Source of the DNA: Chitinophaga pinensis DSM 2588
GTDB taxonomy: Bacteria; Bacteroidota; Bacteroidia; Chitinophagales; Chitinophagaceae
Length of the DNA: 64,000 nt
Assembly (NCBI RefSeq): GCF_000024005.1
Contig: NC_013132.1
Location: 8,674,001-8,738,000 of the forward strand
Direction of reading: 5' to 3'
The position numbers and the translations under genes are program-made. The notes under the pieces are model-generated. The model made no database searches. It was not told the DNA's origin and worked only from the letters and a program-made list of their open reading frames with translations. This document shows positions 45,185-54,164 of the stretch, one piece after another. Position 1 is the first letter of the stretch. Each line of letters opens with the position of its first letter.

Positions 45185-45835
45185 ATGAAAATTTTGGTCA
45201 TCGCTGCCACTCCCTTTGAAATCCAACCACTTATAGATCATCTGGCCGGTCGCCAATACCGGAATTGTCAGATAAGCACGCTCGTTTGCGGTATCGGTAT
45301 GATGCACACTGCCTACCAGTTGGGCCGGCAGTTCGCTGTCAGCAAACCCGACCTGGTCATACAGGCAGGTATCGCAGGCTGCTTCGATCATTCATGGGAA
45401 ATGGGAAAAGTAGTCGTCATTGACCGCGAACAGCTGGGTGACCTCGGCGTAGAAGACGATCAGGCATATAAAGATCTGTTTGATATACAGCTCTGGCAGC
45501 CGGATCAGCCTCCCTTCACCAACCGTCAGCTGATCAACACTTTCGATCGTGTACCGCATCTTCCCGAACTGCCAAAAGCATCAGGCGTTACCATTAACAC
45601 CGTCAGCGGCAGCGAACGTACGCGTCAGGTGCTGCTCGATAAGTATGCACCGGAAGTTGAAAGCATGGAAGGCGCCGCTTTTCACTATGCCTGTCTGCTG
45701 GAAAAAATACCCTTCTTCCAGCTCCGCAGCATCTCCAACTATGTGGAGGTAAGAGATAAAAGCAAATGGAAAATACCATTAGCAATCCAGGTATTGAATG
45801 AAGCATTGATTAAATATTTTGAACGATGGAACTAA
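45185..45835 (+). CDS. mqnB: futalosine hydrolase
   Basis: Splits hypoxanthine from futalosine to give dehypoxanthine futalosine in the futalosine route to menaquinone. The 216-residue protein belongs to the nucleoside phosphorylase/MTA-SAH nucleosidase fold: MKILVIAATPFEIQPL, VCGIGMMHTAYQLG, QAGIAGCF and the active-site VESMEGAAFHYAC, then RSISNYVE. The last 10 bp overlap mqnD, so the two are translated together. Confidence 0.93.
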   Translation: MKILVIAATPFEIQPLIDHLAGRQYRNCQISTLVCGIGMMHTAYQLGRQFAVSKPDLVIQAGIAGCFDHSWEMGKVVVIDREQLGDLGVEDDQAYKDLFDIQLWQPDQPPFTNRQLINTFDRVPHLPELPKASGVTINTVSGSERTRQVLLDKYAPEVESMEGAAFHYACLLEKIPFFQLRSISNYVEVRDKSKWKIPLAIQVLNEALIKYFERWN

Positions 45836-46611
45836 CACTAGGATTCTCACCGTGCCCGAATGACACTTTCATTTTCGATGCGATGGTGAACAACAAAATT
45901 GACACTAAAGGCTTAACGTTCACAACACAACTGGAAGATGTTGAAACACTGAACAAATGGGCCATGCAGGGTAAACTGGCTATTACCAAACTGAGCTTCG
46001 GCGTTTATCAGAAGGTAAAAGATCAGTATGAACTCCTCAACAGCGGCAGCGCCCTTGGAAGAGGTTGCGGACCATTACTGATCGCCGGAAAAGATATTCC
46101 GCAGGAAGAAATCAAAAATTGTAAAATCGCTATCCCTGGCGAAAACACAACCGCCAATCTTCTTTTCTCTATCGCATTCCCTGAAGCGAAAAACAAAGAA
46201 GTACTGTTATTTTCAGACATCGAAAATGCCGTACTGGATGGCCGGGTAGATGCAGGCGTGATCATTCACGAAAACAGGTTCACCTATCAGCAGAGAGGTC
46301 TCGTAAAGATCATCGATCTGGGTGAGTACTGGGAAAGCACGACCGGTAGCCCTATTCCGCTGGGTGGTATCTTCATCCGCAAAGACATCCCTGCTGAGAT
46401 CAGAGAACAGGTAGATCAGCTGATACACGATAGTCTGCAATACTCCTACCAACAATATCCGCAGTTATCTTCTTATGTCACCCGACATGCACAGGAAATG
46501 GATGAAAAAGTAATGCGTCAGCATATCGATCTCTATGTAAATGATTTCAGTCTCGGACTGGGTGAAGCAGGTAAAGCTGCGGTAGACAGACTCATGTCTG
46601 TATATGCGTAA
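45826..46611 (+). CDS. mqnD: 1,4-dihydroxy-6-naphthoate synthase
   Basis: Turns cyclic dehypoxanthine futalosine into 1,4-dihydroxy-6-naphthoate in menaquinone synthesis. The 261-residue protein has a periplasmic-binding-protein-like fold and family marks LGFSPCPNDTFIFDA, ITKLSFGVY, GRGCGPLLI and IHENRFTYQ. It overlaps mqnB by 10 bp. mqnA, mqnC and mqnE are not in the window. A terminator follows at 46637-46676. Confidence 0.95.
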   Translation: MELTLGFSPCPNDTFIFDAMVNNKIDTKGLTFTTQLEDVETLNKWAMQGKLAITKLSFGVYQKVKDQYELLNSGSALGRGCGPLLIAGKDIPQEEIKNCKIAIPGENTTANLLFSIAFPEAKNKEVLLFSDIENAVLDGRVDAGVIIHENRFTYQQRGLVKIIDLGEYWESTTGSPIPLGGIFIRKDIPAEIREQVDQLIHDSLQYSYQQYPQLSSYVTRHAQEMDEKVMRQHIDLYVNDFSLGLGEAGKAAVDRLMSVYA

Positions 46612-46636
46612 ACGTTAGTGTGATCACACGACATAA

Positions 46637-46676
46637 AAAAGAGTCCCACAGATGCTTATATCTATGGGACTCTTTT
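46637..46676. terminator. terminator between mqnD and photolyase
   Basis: AAAAGAGTCCCA (46637-46648) and TGGGACTCTTTT (46665-46676) pair exactly across a 16-nt loop; the stem ends in a T-run in both directions. The genes on either side converge. Confidence 0.8.
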
Positions 46677-46720
46677 GCGTCTTAATGGTCTGTAAAGGCG
46701 GGCTTCTTATTACGTTGACC

Positions 46721-48025
46721 CTATGAAGCCAAAGCTGCTTTGTAAACTTCTAATACTCTCTTTCGCGCCTGCTCATGCACCACCATCGGTTTCACGTATG
46801 TCAGCTCCTCAAACTCAGGTACCCATTTCCTGATATATTCAAAATCAGGATCAAATCGCTGTGTTTGTAAAGTAGGATTGAACACACGGAAATAAGGCGC
46901 TGCATCGCAACCACAACCTGCTGCCCACTGCCAGTTACCATTGTTGGCAGCAAGGTCATAATCCAGGAGTTTTTTCGCGAAATAAGCTTCTCCCCAACGC
47001 CAGTCTATCAACAGGTGTTTTGTCAGAAAACTGGCCGTGATCATACGCACACGATTGTGCATAAAACCTGTAGTATTCAGTTCCCGCATACCGGCATCCA
47101 CGATAGGATAACCCGTCTCACCATCACACCAGCGCTGGAATTCTTTTTCATTATTCCGCCATTGAATATTATCATATTCACGACGGAATGATTGTGTAAC
47201 AACATGTGGAAAATGCCAGAGGATCATCTGAAAGAAATCACGCCATATCAGTTCTCCGAGAAAAGTTTCATTCAGCGTATTTGCACGCTCTGCTAAATCA
47301 CGGATACTGATAGTACCAAAACGCAGATGTACACCCAGGTGCGAAGTACCCTCTATTCCCGGAATATCACGCGTTTTGTCGTAATTTTTGAGGATGTTGT
47401 CTTTTACATTCACCGGAGGAAAACCCCTGAATCCGGCCTGGAATCCAAGCGCGCGCAGACTAGGTATTTTCTTGGCTTTCTGTTTGTAAAAGTTCCTGAA
47501 GTACTTTTCAACAGGATAAGGTTTTAAGTAAAAATCAGTCAACAGGCTTTTCCATTTTTTACTGTAAGGTGTAAATACCGTGTATGGTTGTCCGTTATCT
47601 TTCAATACCTCTGAATGATCAAAAATGACATGATCTTTATAGAGATGAAAGTGGATGTTTTTTGCCTTCAGTATTTTCGCGATGTCACTATCGCGCTTTA
47701 CTGCATAAGGCTCGTAATCGATGTTGGTAAACACTTCCTGAACATCGTACTCCCTGGTATAATGTTCAAACGCCTGCTGTGGCGTACCATAAAATACGTC
47801 CAGCGTACTGCCCAGTTTACTGAGCTTTTCCTGTAGATCTTCCAGTATATCGTGGATGAATGTTACACGTCTGTCGTGTTTATCATCCAGATCATTCAGA
47901 ATATTGGTGTCAAACACAAACACCGGTACTACAGGATTCCCTGATTTCAACGCATGGTATAATGCTGCATGATCAAGCAGACGCAGGTCACGCCGCAACC
48001 AGCATAAATTTACAGTTGGAGGCAT
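46721..48025 (-). CDS. phrB: deoxyribodipyrimidine photolyase (class I cryptochrome/photolyase)
   Basis: Light-driven flavoenzyme that repairs cyclobutane pyrimidine dimers. The 434-residue protein begins MPPTVNLCWLRRDLRLLDH (antenna domain) and has the FAD-binding half with EGTSHLGVHLRFG, GELIWRDFFQMILWHFP, YPIVDAGMRELNTTGFMHN, RMITASFLTKHLLIDWRWG and DYDLAANNGNWQWAAG, all core photolyase motifs. An upstream GTG at 48047-48049 would add eight residues; I prefer the ATG at 48023-48025. DNA photolyase is more likely than a signalling cryptochrome because the repair-type residues are kept. Confidence 0.92.
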   Translation of the reverse strand: MPPTVNLCWLRRDLRLLDHAALYHALKSGNPVVPVFVFDTNILNDLDDKHDRRVTFIHDILEDLQEKLSKLGSTLDVFYGTPQQAFEHYTREYDVQEVFTNIDYEPYAVKRDSDIAKILKAKNIHFHLYKDHVIFDHSEVLKDNGQPYTVFTPYSKKWKSLLTDFYLKPYPVEKYFRNFYKQKAKKIPSLRALGFQAGFRGFPPVNVKDNILKNYDKTRDIPGIEGTSHLGVHLRFGTISIRDLAERANTLNETFLGELIWRDFFQMILWHFPHVVTQSFRREYDNIQWRNNEKEFQRWCDGETGYPIVDAGMRELNTTGFMHNRVRMITASFLTKHLLIDWRWGEAYFAKKLLDYDLAANNGNWQWAAGCGCDAAPYFRVFNPTLQTQRFDPDFEYIRKWVPEFEELTYVKPMVVHEQARKRVLEVYKAALAS

Positions 48026-48178
48026 AAAGGTGGTTAGTTTTGCATTCACGTTAATTAGCTAGTAAGCAATCTCGGCACCAAGATAAATTGGAAAAATATA
48101 AAATAGTGTCGCTAAAAATGTGCCACTGCCATGCCGTTTCAGGCTTAAGTTGTATTTATGATAACAATTGTCCCGGAT

Positions 48179-49024
48179 TTATAATCCCTCATGTATGAGC
48201 TCGTGTAGTATCACCGCAGTGGCATTTCCATAACTACTGTCACGGAATGAACTGACCCACCTGACGCCTGTCACCGCATTGGTGAGGAATATCTCCTCTG
48301 CATTCTCCAGATCCGCTACAGTAACGGGATTTTCTGACACCGTAAATGGAAGTTCCATGCGTAAAAGATGCTTGCGCATCACACCGCATACGCCACCTTC
48401 CGATAATGGCGGCGTAATAATTTGTCGTCCCTGTACAATAAAAAGATTTGCAATCGTCGTATCCGCTACCCTGCCGCAAGGGTTCAGCAATACTGCTTCA
48501 TTAATGCGGTGTTGTTTAGCATACATGGCAGCCATTACATACGGCAGACAATTATTAGACTTAATAGAAGAATATTTATCGCTCGTCTTTCTGACATCCG
48601 GAAAGATATCCAGCACTAGTCCCGTTGCATTTAACTCCAGTACCTGCCGGTTCAGTTCCCAGCTCTGAATAATGAAATTCGGCAGATTATTCACAGGATC
48701 ATACAAACCACCATCCGAGCGGAATACTGTCAGCCGCACTCTCGCCAGCCGCTCATTGCCATTACGCACACAGAGCTCTGTGATCAGTCGGATAAAATAT
48801 GCTTTTGTGAAATGTTGGGGAACATCAAAATGCAGCAGGTGCATACTGGCCATCAGCCTTTCAAAGTGCAGGTCCGCCAGTAATACCTTGCCCTGGTATA
48901 CCCGCATGGTTTCAAAACAACCATCTCCATAGCGGAAGGAACGGTTGTCAGCCGTTAATATAGGTTCGGACGACCCAATAAATTTACCGTTATAACATAA
49001 AAACCCCGATTGCACTTCGAACAC
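48179..49024 (-). CDS. aminotransferase class IV (PabC-like aminodeoxychorismate lyase or branched-chain-type)
   Basis: PLP enzyme of fold type IV, 281 residues. FRYGDGCFETMRVYQG at the start, the PLP Lys in SIKSNNCLPYVMAA, an acidic EAVLLNPCGRVADTT segment and PPLSEGGVCGVMRKHLL are typical. The GDGCFETMRV pattern fits 4-amino-4-deoxychorismate lyase (folate route) or D-amino acid/branched-chain aminotransferases; the sequence alone does not decide. It starts with GTG at 49022-49024; no better start is seen. No pabA/pabB lies nearby. Confidence 0.85.
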   Translation of the reverse strand: MFEVQSGFLCYNGKFIGSSEPILTADNRSFRYGDGCFETMRVYQGKVLLADLHFERLMASMHLLHFDVPQHFTKAYFIRLITELCVRNGNERLARVRLTVFRSDGGLYDPVNNLPNFIIQSWELNRQVLELNATGLVLDIFPDVRKTSDKYSSIKSNNCLPYVMAAMYAKQHRINEAVLLNPCGRVADTTIANLFIVQGRQIITPPLSEGGVCGVMRKHLLRMELPFTVSENPVTVADLENAEEIFLTNAVTGVRWVSSFRDSSYGNATAVILHELIHEGL

Positions 49025-49803
49025 TTTAGCGTTAAATGGACTGTTAAGTTACGGAAATTTCATGGGGTAAAAATGGGTAGCGGTTACCCGGCAGGTCGCC
49101 GGATAACCGTCTTTTTTTCACATAGGACAGGGGTCCTTCCTGGCCCTGTGCCCGGACGAACGCCTGCTATGACAATAACCCTTGTAATAAAGCTGTTGAA
49201 GACACGATTCCCGCACCGGGCCTGAATACGCAAAGACAGCCCATAGGCTCATGCGCACTGCTGCATGTTACACAGTATTACTTGATAAAATAAACAGTAT
49301 AGGATAAATAGGACACGACAAACAGTCACATGACATGAACATATATATTTCTTCAATATATCGGTCCATACTGATAACTATTCAATAATTTCTTTCCTAT
49401 TTTAAATTAGGTACATACGTGGTAATTCCATTATAGTGTTGCTTGATTCTCTCTAGTTCACAGACGATAACCAATGCTTGCGCATTGTACGATTTATTTA
49501 TTTTGGTTTGTTACAGACGAACTTTTTTCTCTGTTGACGCTAATAGTTAGAATGCCGTTTCTGTTTTACGCTCAACAATTGCTGCTCTCGTTACTAACAA
49601 TCGTTGACATAGCAAAGATGCTGAATTAGTTTTATTATACAATAGCAAGTTAAGGGTATTGCAAATATGAGGGATAATACTTATGAAGATTTAAAAAATT
49701 TGGAAACACCATTTATTCAATTAGCAGTTAAGAATTAAGAATTAAGAATTTCCTCCGCAACAAGCTTCGCTGCATTCAATTCTTAATTCTTAATTGTTAA
49801 TTC
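49025..49803. other. 779-bp AT-rich spacer upstream of the aminotransferase gene
   Basis: No full gene is seen. Contents: an orphan terminator-like hairpin at 49081-49109; an ACAGGG/CCCTGT hairpin just after it; an inverted repeat CAACAATTG/CAATCGTTG (49573-49581 and 49598-49606, one mismatch); a 23-codon ORF beginning MRDNTYEDLKNLETPF at 49667 that ends inside the heptamer element (49724-49809). The 49260-49720 part is clearly more AT-rich than the flanking genes. A 71-codon plus ORF at 49010-49225 is probably chance. Confidence 0.5.
49081..49118 (+). terminator. orphan terminator-like hairpin
   Basis: CGGTTACCCGG (49081-49091) and CCGGATAACCG (49099-49109) pair with one mismatch, followed by TCTTTTTTTC. 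It reads on the plus strand, yet no plus-strand gene lies upstream within 1 kb, so it may end an unknown short transcript. Confidence 0.55.
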
Positions 49804-49809
49804 CTAATT
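49724..49809. repeat. heptamer inverted-array element 6
   Basis: Left arm of TTAAGAA units to 49750, core with CCGC and TTCGCTGCATTC, right arm of AATTCTT, AATTGTT and AATTCCT from 49778. The right end supplies the Asn codon and TAG stop of scoB (49804-49809). The left arm also truncates the small ORF starting at 49667. Confidence 0.85.
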
Positions 49810-50463
49810 CAACTTCATTTCCGGTATATCCCCTTCTACAACAAGTCTTCCCGCCGTTTTCGCCACAATCTCTTCCACACTGACGCCCGGTGCACGCTCC
49901 AGTAAACGGAAGCCCGCAGGTGTAATATCAAGTACAGCCAGTTCCGTTACCACCTTCTTTACACAGGATACACCTGTCAGAGGTAACGTACACGTTGGTA
50001 GTAATTTGCTCTCTCCTTTCGGATTCGTATGCATCATCGCAACGATAATATTTTTTGCAGCCGCTACAAGATCCATCGCTCCCCCCATTCCCTTCACCAT
50101 CTTACCGGGTATTTTCCAGTTGGCAATATCTCCCGCATCAGATACCTCCATAGCGCCCAATACAGTCAGGTCTACCTTGCCGGCCCTGATCATCCCGAAA
50201 CTCTCCGCAGAGTCAAAAAACACGCCTCCAGGCAGCACAGTGACCGTCTCCTTACCTGCATTGATCAGGTCCGGATCGATGTCCTGTTCTTCCGGATAAG
50301 GTCCCATCCCCAGCAATCCGTTTTCAGATTGCAGCATGATAGATATATCAGCAGGAATAAAATTGGCGACAAGTGTAGGAATGCCGATTCCCAGGTTGAC
50401 ATACATTCCGTCGCGCAGTTCCTGCGCTATTCTTTTGGCAATGCCATATTTATCTAAAGACAT
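49804..50463 (-). CDS. scoB: succinyl-CoA:3-ketoacid CoA transferase subunit B
   Basis: Beta subunit of a two-gene 3-oxoacid CoA transferase that moves CoA between succinyl-CoA and acetoacetate. The 219-residue protein has [18 protein letters not shown] and the catalytic Glu in [12 protein letters not shown], then [15 protein letters not shown]. The start is the ATG at 50461-50463 ([16 protein letters not shown]); the frame is open to 50496 but the added residues have no family match. It lies 39 bp after scoA. Its final Asn and stop come from heptamer element 6. Confidence 0.93.
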   Translation of the reverse strand: MSLDKYGIAKRIAQELRDGMYVNLGIGIPTLVANFIPADISIMLQSENGLLGMGPYPEEQDIDPDLINAGKETVTVLPGGVFFDSAESFGMIRAGKVDLTVLGAMEVSDAGDIANWKIPGKMVKGMGGAMDLVAAAKNIIVAMMHTNPKGESKLLPTCTLPLTGVSCVKKVVTELAVLDITPAGFRLLERAPGVSVEEIVAKTAGRLVVEGDIPEMKLN

Positions 50464-50502
50464 ATTGATTCTCCGTTTTGAGGTTGCAGTAAACAAAAGG
50501 GA

Positions 50503-51198
50503 TTAACCCATTTTCACGGTCTTCCGCTCAATGCGTTTTTCATAATTACTTCCCTGGAAGATGCGGTGCACATAAATGCCCGGTACATGTATCTGGTCAG
50601 GATCCAGTTCTCCGGGTTGTACCAGGTGCTCCACTTCCACAATAGTAATATTGCCTGCTTTGGCCATAGAAGTACTGAAATTGCGCGTCGTTTTGCGGAA
50701 TACCAGGTTACCCATCGTATCGCCTTTCCATGCTTTCACAATGGAAAAATCAGCATGCAGGGCCAGCTCCATGAGATAGTGTTTACCGTCGAATTCACGC
50801 ACCTCTTTTCCGGCAGCGATCTCCGTACCGTAACCGGCAGGTGTGAAGAATGCAGGAATACCCATACCTGCCATCTGAATACGCGTCGCCAGCGTCCCCT
50901 GAGGGATCAGTTCTACCTCCAGTTCTCCGGAAAGCAGTTGTCTTTCAAATTCAGCATTTTCACCTACATAGGATGATAACATCTTTTTGATCTGCCTCGT
51001 TTTGAGTAAAAGGCCAAGACCAAATTCATCCACACCGGCATTATTGGAAATACATGTTAATTGCTGCGTACCTTTTCGTACCAGCGCAGCGATACTGTTT
51101 TCGGGGATCCCGCACAAACCAAATCCGCCCAGCATCAGGGTAGCGCCATCGCGGATGTCATGCAATGCCTCGTCGGCATTAGCTACAACTTTATTCAT
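50503..51198 (-). CDS. scoA: succinyl-CoA:3-ketoacid CoA transferase subunit A
   Basis: Alpha subunit partnering the next gene. The 231-residue protein has [18 protein letters not shown] (the GG-FG-CGIPE CoA-binding pattern), [32 protein letters not shown] and [16 protein letters not shown]. Ketone-body or acetoacetate use is the normal role; other short 3-oxoacids are possible. The pair forms a two-gene operon; the DUF4296 gene upstream on the same strand has its own promoter. Confidence 0.93.
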   Translation of the reverse strand: MNKVVANADEALHDIRDGATLMLGGFGLCGIPENSIAALVRKGTQQLTCISNNAGVDEFGLGLLLKTRQIKKMLSSYVGENAEFERQLLSGELEVELIPQGTLATRIQMAGMGIPAFFTPAGYGTEIAAGKEVREFDGKHYLMELALHADFSIVKAWKGDTMGNLVFRKTTRNFSTSMAKAGNITIVEVEHLVQPGELDPDQIHVPGIYVHRIFQGSNYEKRIERKTVKMG

Positions 51199-51225
51199 GT
51201 TTTGGTGATGTTTATCAAGAGCAGA

Positions 51226-51768
51226 TCAGCTGCGTAGCTTCACCGGCTTCGGTTCTGGTAACCTGCTGGCGGGTGGGATACGCTGCGGACTGATACTTCT
51301 CTTATTTTTCTTAACAAATGGAATTGATGTGTCCTGTCCACTCCAAATTATGGTATTATTATTAACCGGCAAAAGGGAGTTGATATTGGTAGTATACTCT
51401 TTATTGCGCACATCGGCATCGAGCCCTTCTTTCTGTTTGGAGATCACTGCAAACATCATATCATATATCGCCTTAAACCTGTCAGGATGTGCTTCGTAAT
51501 AGGCATAACTGTGGTTAAACTCCTTTGGGGTGAGTTTATGCAGATCGAGGATCTGACGGTAATAAACTTTCAGCCGTTCTTTACGAATCGAATCGTTCAC
51601 AACGATACTCACGCCGTCTTCCTCCAGACCGGCATAAGAATCCGCCATGTTCATGTCAAGCAATACATCACGCATTTCTTCTCTTGACAGGATGCCTTTC
51701 GGTGTTTTTTCCGCGTCCCCGCATGCTGCCAACAGCAATACCAGGCAAACCACTAATATTCTATACAT
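51226..51768 (-). CDS. DUF4296-domain lipoprotein
   Basis: Envelope lipoprotein of unknown role, 180 residues, starting MYRILVVCLVLLLAACGD with a clear lipobox (LAAC). The DUF4296 marks ILSREEMRDVLLDMNMADSYA and YYRQILDLHKLTPKEFNHSYAYY are visible, with PDRFKAIYDMM after. The C-terminus is a basic, Pro-rich tail. A TTG at 51784 would give a longer start (MKKKICMYRI). It is found only in Bacteroidota as far as I know. It lies between scoA and the PorD-like gene. Confidence 0.82.
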   Translation of the reverse strand: MYRILVVCLVLLLAACGDAEKTPKGILSREEMRDVLLDMNMADSYAGLEEDGVSIVVNDSIRKERLKVYYRQILDLHKLTPKEFNHSYAYYEAHPDRFKAIYDMMFAVISKQKEGLDADVRNKEYTTNINSLLPVNNNTIIWSGQDTSIPFVKKNKRSISPQRIPPASRLPEPKPVKLRS

Positions 51769-51791
51769 ACAGATTTTCTTCTTCAAGGATG

Positions 51792-51799
51792 CAAAGCTA
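51792..51799 (-). promoter_or_regulatory. -7 promoter box of the DUF4296 gene
   Basis: TAGCTTTG on the minus strand, 23 nt before the chosen ATG, fits TAnnTTTG. It overlaps the last codons of the upstream PorD-like gene. A matching TTTG -33 is not obvious. Confidence 0.35.
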
Positions 51800-52771
51800 T
51801 TTCATCTGCTGATATTTCGCAGCATTCGTTACGTCCATTTGTGCCAGCAATTGTGCCGCACGTGTTTTTTCCTGTGGTGGCGCTTTCGCAAAGATCTTCT
51901 GCAATTCGTCTGCCTTTGCACTGAAAAACACCGCCATCAGCATAGAATTGGGAATATCCTGGTACACGGCATATAACATGTTCAGACAGTTCATCACCGC
52001 ATTACGCCCCTTGTTCATATCCTCATACATCATATCCATTCCCTGACGGTGATACTGGTACATCACATCATGGAAACGGCTGAATTTCACATTCAGGAGA
52101 TTGTCCTGCAACCAGTAACGGTTACGGTTGCCTTCAAAAGGCTTCCATCCTGAAATCTCCTTACCATCAGGCGCATTGCTCACAATATTCAGCGCTTTCT
52201 TAAAATAGTCGTCTCCCCCTCTTGGCGCAAAAGAATCAGCGTCCAGTCCGAGAATGATATAAGTATAATAAGCCAGGATCGCTGTCAGATTCGAAGCCAG
52301 CGGATCATTACCCACTACCCTGTTATCACTGAATTCCAGCGGCTGAAACTCCACATAACGGAAAGCCACATTCACATCCTGCATGTTCAGCGTACTGCTC
52401 AGGTATCCGGCGTTATACACAGGACGGGTAGATTGTACGGTCAGGTTAGCCCGGAAAGTATTGTTACCCACATCCTCAGTAATGGTCAGCAGGAAGTTAC
52501 ATTCAATACGCTCTGCGGGTGCAAAACCTTCATCTGACCATCTGCGGCCATTCAGGAATTCCTTTATCGCATTCTGGAGGGTGGTAAAAACCTTTCTGCT
52601 GGTATTGTTATTCACCTTACCGCCGGTAGTGACGGTCACATTTGCACGCAGCTCCTGCGCCTGTACGGATGACAAGCCCAGAAAAATGCCCATCATCGAC
52701 ATCAGCAGGGCAAAGCAATGGGATTTATGCTTTGCACACCATAAGTAAGCGTTCGTTGCCATTGTGATCAT
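51797..52771 (-). CDS. porD: DUF4835 family protein, PorD-like (type IX secretion associated)
   Basis: Secreted 324-residue protein with a signal region (FALLMSMMGIFLGLSSVQAQ) followed by ELRANVTVTTGGKVN, FTTLQNAIKEFLNGRRWSDE, LTITEDVGNNTFRANLTVQS, LAYYTYIILGLDADSFAPRGG and NRYWLQDNLLN, all typical of DUF4835. The name PorD is from my memory of family annotation and its exact role in secretion is not established here. The order bamD-rpoZ-coaBC-porD is the usual one in Bacteroidota. An ATG at 52760-52762 is an alternative start. Confidence 0.75.
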   Translation of the reverse strand: MITMATNAYLWCAKHKSHCFALLMSMMGIFLGLSSVQAQELRANVTVTTGGKVNNNTSRKVFTTLQNAIKEFLNGRRWSDEGFAPAERIECNFLLTITEDVGNNTFRANLTVQSTRPVYNAGYLSSTLNMQDVNVAFRYVEFQPLEFSDNRVVGNDPLASNLTAILAYYTYIILGLDADSFAPRGGDDYFKKALNIVSNAPDGKEISGWKPFEGNRNRYWLQDNLLNVKFSRFHDVMYQYHRQGMDMMYEDMNKGRNAVMNCLNMLYAVYQDIPNSMLMAVFFSAKADELQKIFAKAPPQEKTRAAQLLAQMDVTNAAKYQQMK

Positions 52772-52795
52772 TCTGAGTTATATAGAGCAATGTAT

Positions 52796-54082
52796 TTATA
52801 CGATCAGGGGAGCGGTATTGGTATGCAGGATATCCACAATTGAACGTACAATATCCTGGGCCACTTCCTGTTTGGATTTCAGTGGTAGTTCCCTTGCATC
52901 GCCTTTTTTGTCGAACAAGGTCACTTTATTGGTATCATGATTAAAGCCGGCGCCTTTATCATTCAGGGAATTCATTACAACGAGGTCCAGGTGCTTTTCA
53001 CGGAGCTTCTTTAATGCGTATTCCTTTTCATTGTTGGTTTCAAGAGAAAAACCTACCAGCACCTGCTTGTCGGTCCGGATCGCTCCCAGCGTACGCAGAA
53101 TGTCCTTGGTCTTCTCCAGTTCCAGTGTCAGGGCATCCCCCTCCCCTTTCTTCATTTTGATGTCGGCGACGTGTTTCGGACGGTAATCGGCTACGGCGGC
53201 CGCCATTACGATAACGTCAGATTGTGAAAAATGTGCTTCACTGCCCTTGAACATGTCTTCAGCCGTTACCACCCGGATCGTTTTTACGGAGGGGTGATTG
53301 GCGGACAAGCCCGTCGGTCCGAGTACCAATGTCACGTCTGCACCAGCGGCTGCCAGGGTATCGGCAATAGCAATACCCATTTTACCACTGGAATGATTGC
53401 TGATATAACGCACAGGATCCAGCGGTTCTTGCGTCGGACCAGCCGTTACCAGCGCTTTTTTTCCTTTGAGCGGTTGCTCAGTACCATTAAATGATTGTTG
53501 GTCAGCCGACTGTATAGCGTTCGCTGATCGATCAGCCGATGACTGATTATTAAAATGCGTATGCAGGAATTGTACAATATGCTCAGGTTCGGCCATCCTT
53601 CCCTCTCCAAACAGCCCGCTGGCCAGTTCCCCTTTTTCTACCGGCAACTGCTGGTGACCATATGACAGGAGTCGGGTAATGTTAGCGCGGGTAGCAGGAT
53701 GATGCCACATATCTTCATCCATGGCAGGTGCAAAGAGTACCGGACAGGTAGCAGATAAGTAAGTCGCCATCAGCAGGTTATCACATGCACCATTGGCCAT
53801 TTTTGAAAGGGTATTCGCAGAGGCAGGTGCAATCAGCATCACATCCGCCCAGCGACCCAGCATCACGTGGTTATTCCAGCTCTGGTTATCACTGATCGTC
53901 ACGGGCACTTCATGCTTGGAAAGTGTTGCCAGGGTCAGCGGCGTAATGAAATCACAGGCGGAGGGCGTCATGACCACTTTTACGTCAGCACCTTCTTTTA
54001 CCAGCAGGCGGACGAGGGTAGCGGCTTTATAGGCAGCAATACTGCCGGATACACCGAGTAATATTTTCTTTCCTTGAAGCAT
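52796..54082 (-). CDS. coaBC: bifunctional phosphopantothenoylcysteine decarboxylase/phosphopantothenate--cysteine ligase
   Basis: Makes 4'-phosphopantetheine precursor for coenzyme A: CoaB joins cysteine to phosphopantothenate and CoaC decarboxylates the product. The 428-residue protein has the CoaC flavoprotein domain (about 1-185; LGVSGSIAAYKAATLVR, ASANTLSKMANGACDNLL, PAMDEDMWHHP) and the CoaB domain (about 215-428; VTAGPTQEPLDPVRYI, SNHSSGKMG, MAAAVADYRP, KTKDIL). The linker (about 188-214) is Ser/Gln/Asn-rich. The start is ATG 54080-54082; the open frame to 54136 lies before it. Confidence 0.95.
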   Translation of the reverse strand: MLQGKKILLGVSGSIAAYKAATLVRLLVKEGADVKVVMTPSACDFITPLTLATLSKHEVPVTISDNQSWNNHVMLGRWADVMLIAPASANTLSKMANGACDNLLMATYLSATCPVLFAPAMDEDMWHHPATRANITRLLSYGHQQLPVEKGELASGLFGEGRMAEPEHIVQFLHTHFNNQSSADRSANAIQSADQQSFNGTEQPLKGKKALVTAGPTQEPLDPVRYISNHSSGKMGIAIADTLAAAGADVTLVLGPTGLSANHPSVKTIRVVTAEDMFKGSEAHFSQSDVIVMAAAVADYRPKHVADIKMKKGEGDALTLELEKTKDILRTLGAIRTDKQVLVGFSLETNNEKEYALKKLREKHLDLVVMNSLNDKGAGFNHDTNKVTLFDKKGDARELPLKSKQEVAQDIVRSIVDILHTNTAPLIV

Positions 54083-54164
54083 GACCGTATTGGCTATTAA
54101 ACAAAAAAAGCGGCAGAAAACGTATTCTGCCGCCATGAAGTTAGATATTTTTCAGCCAAACTAC

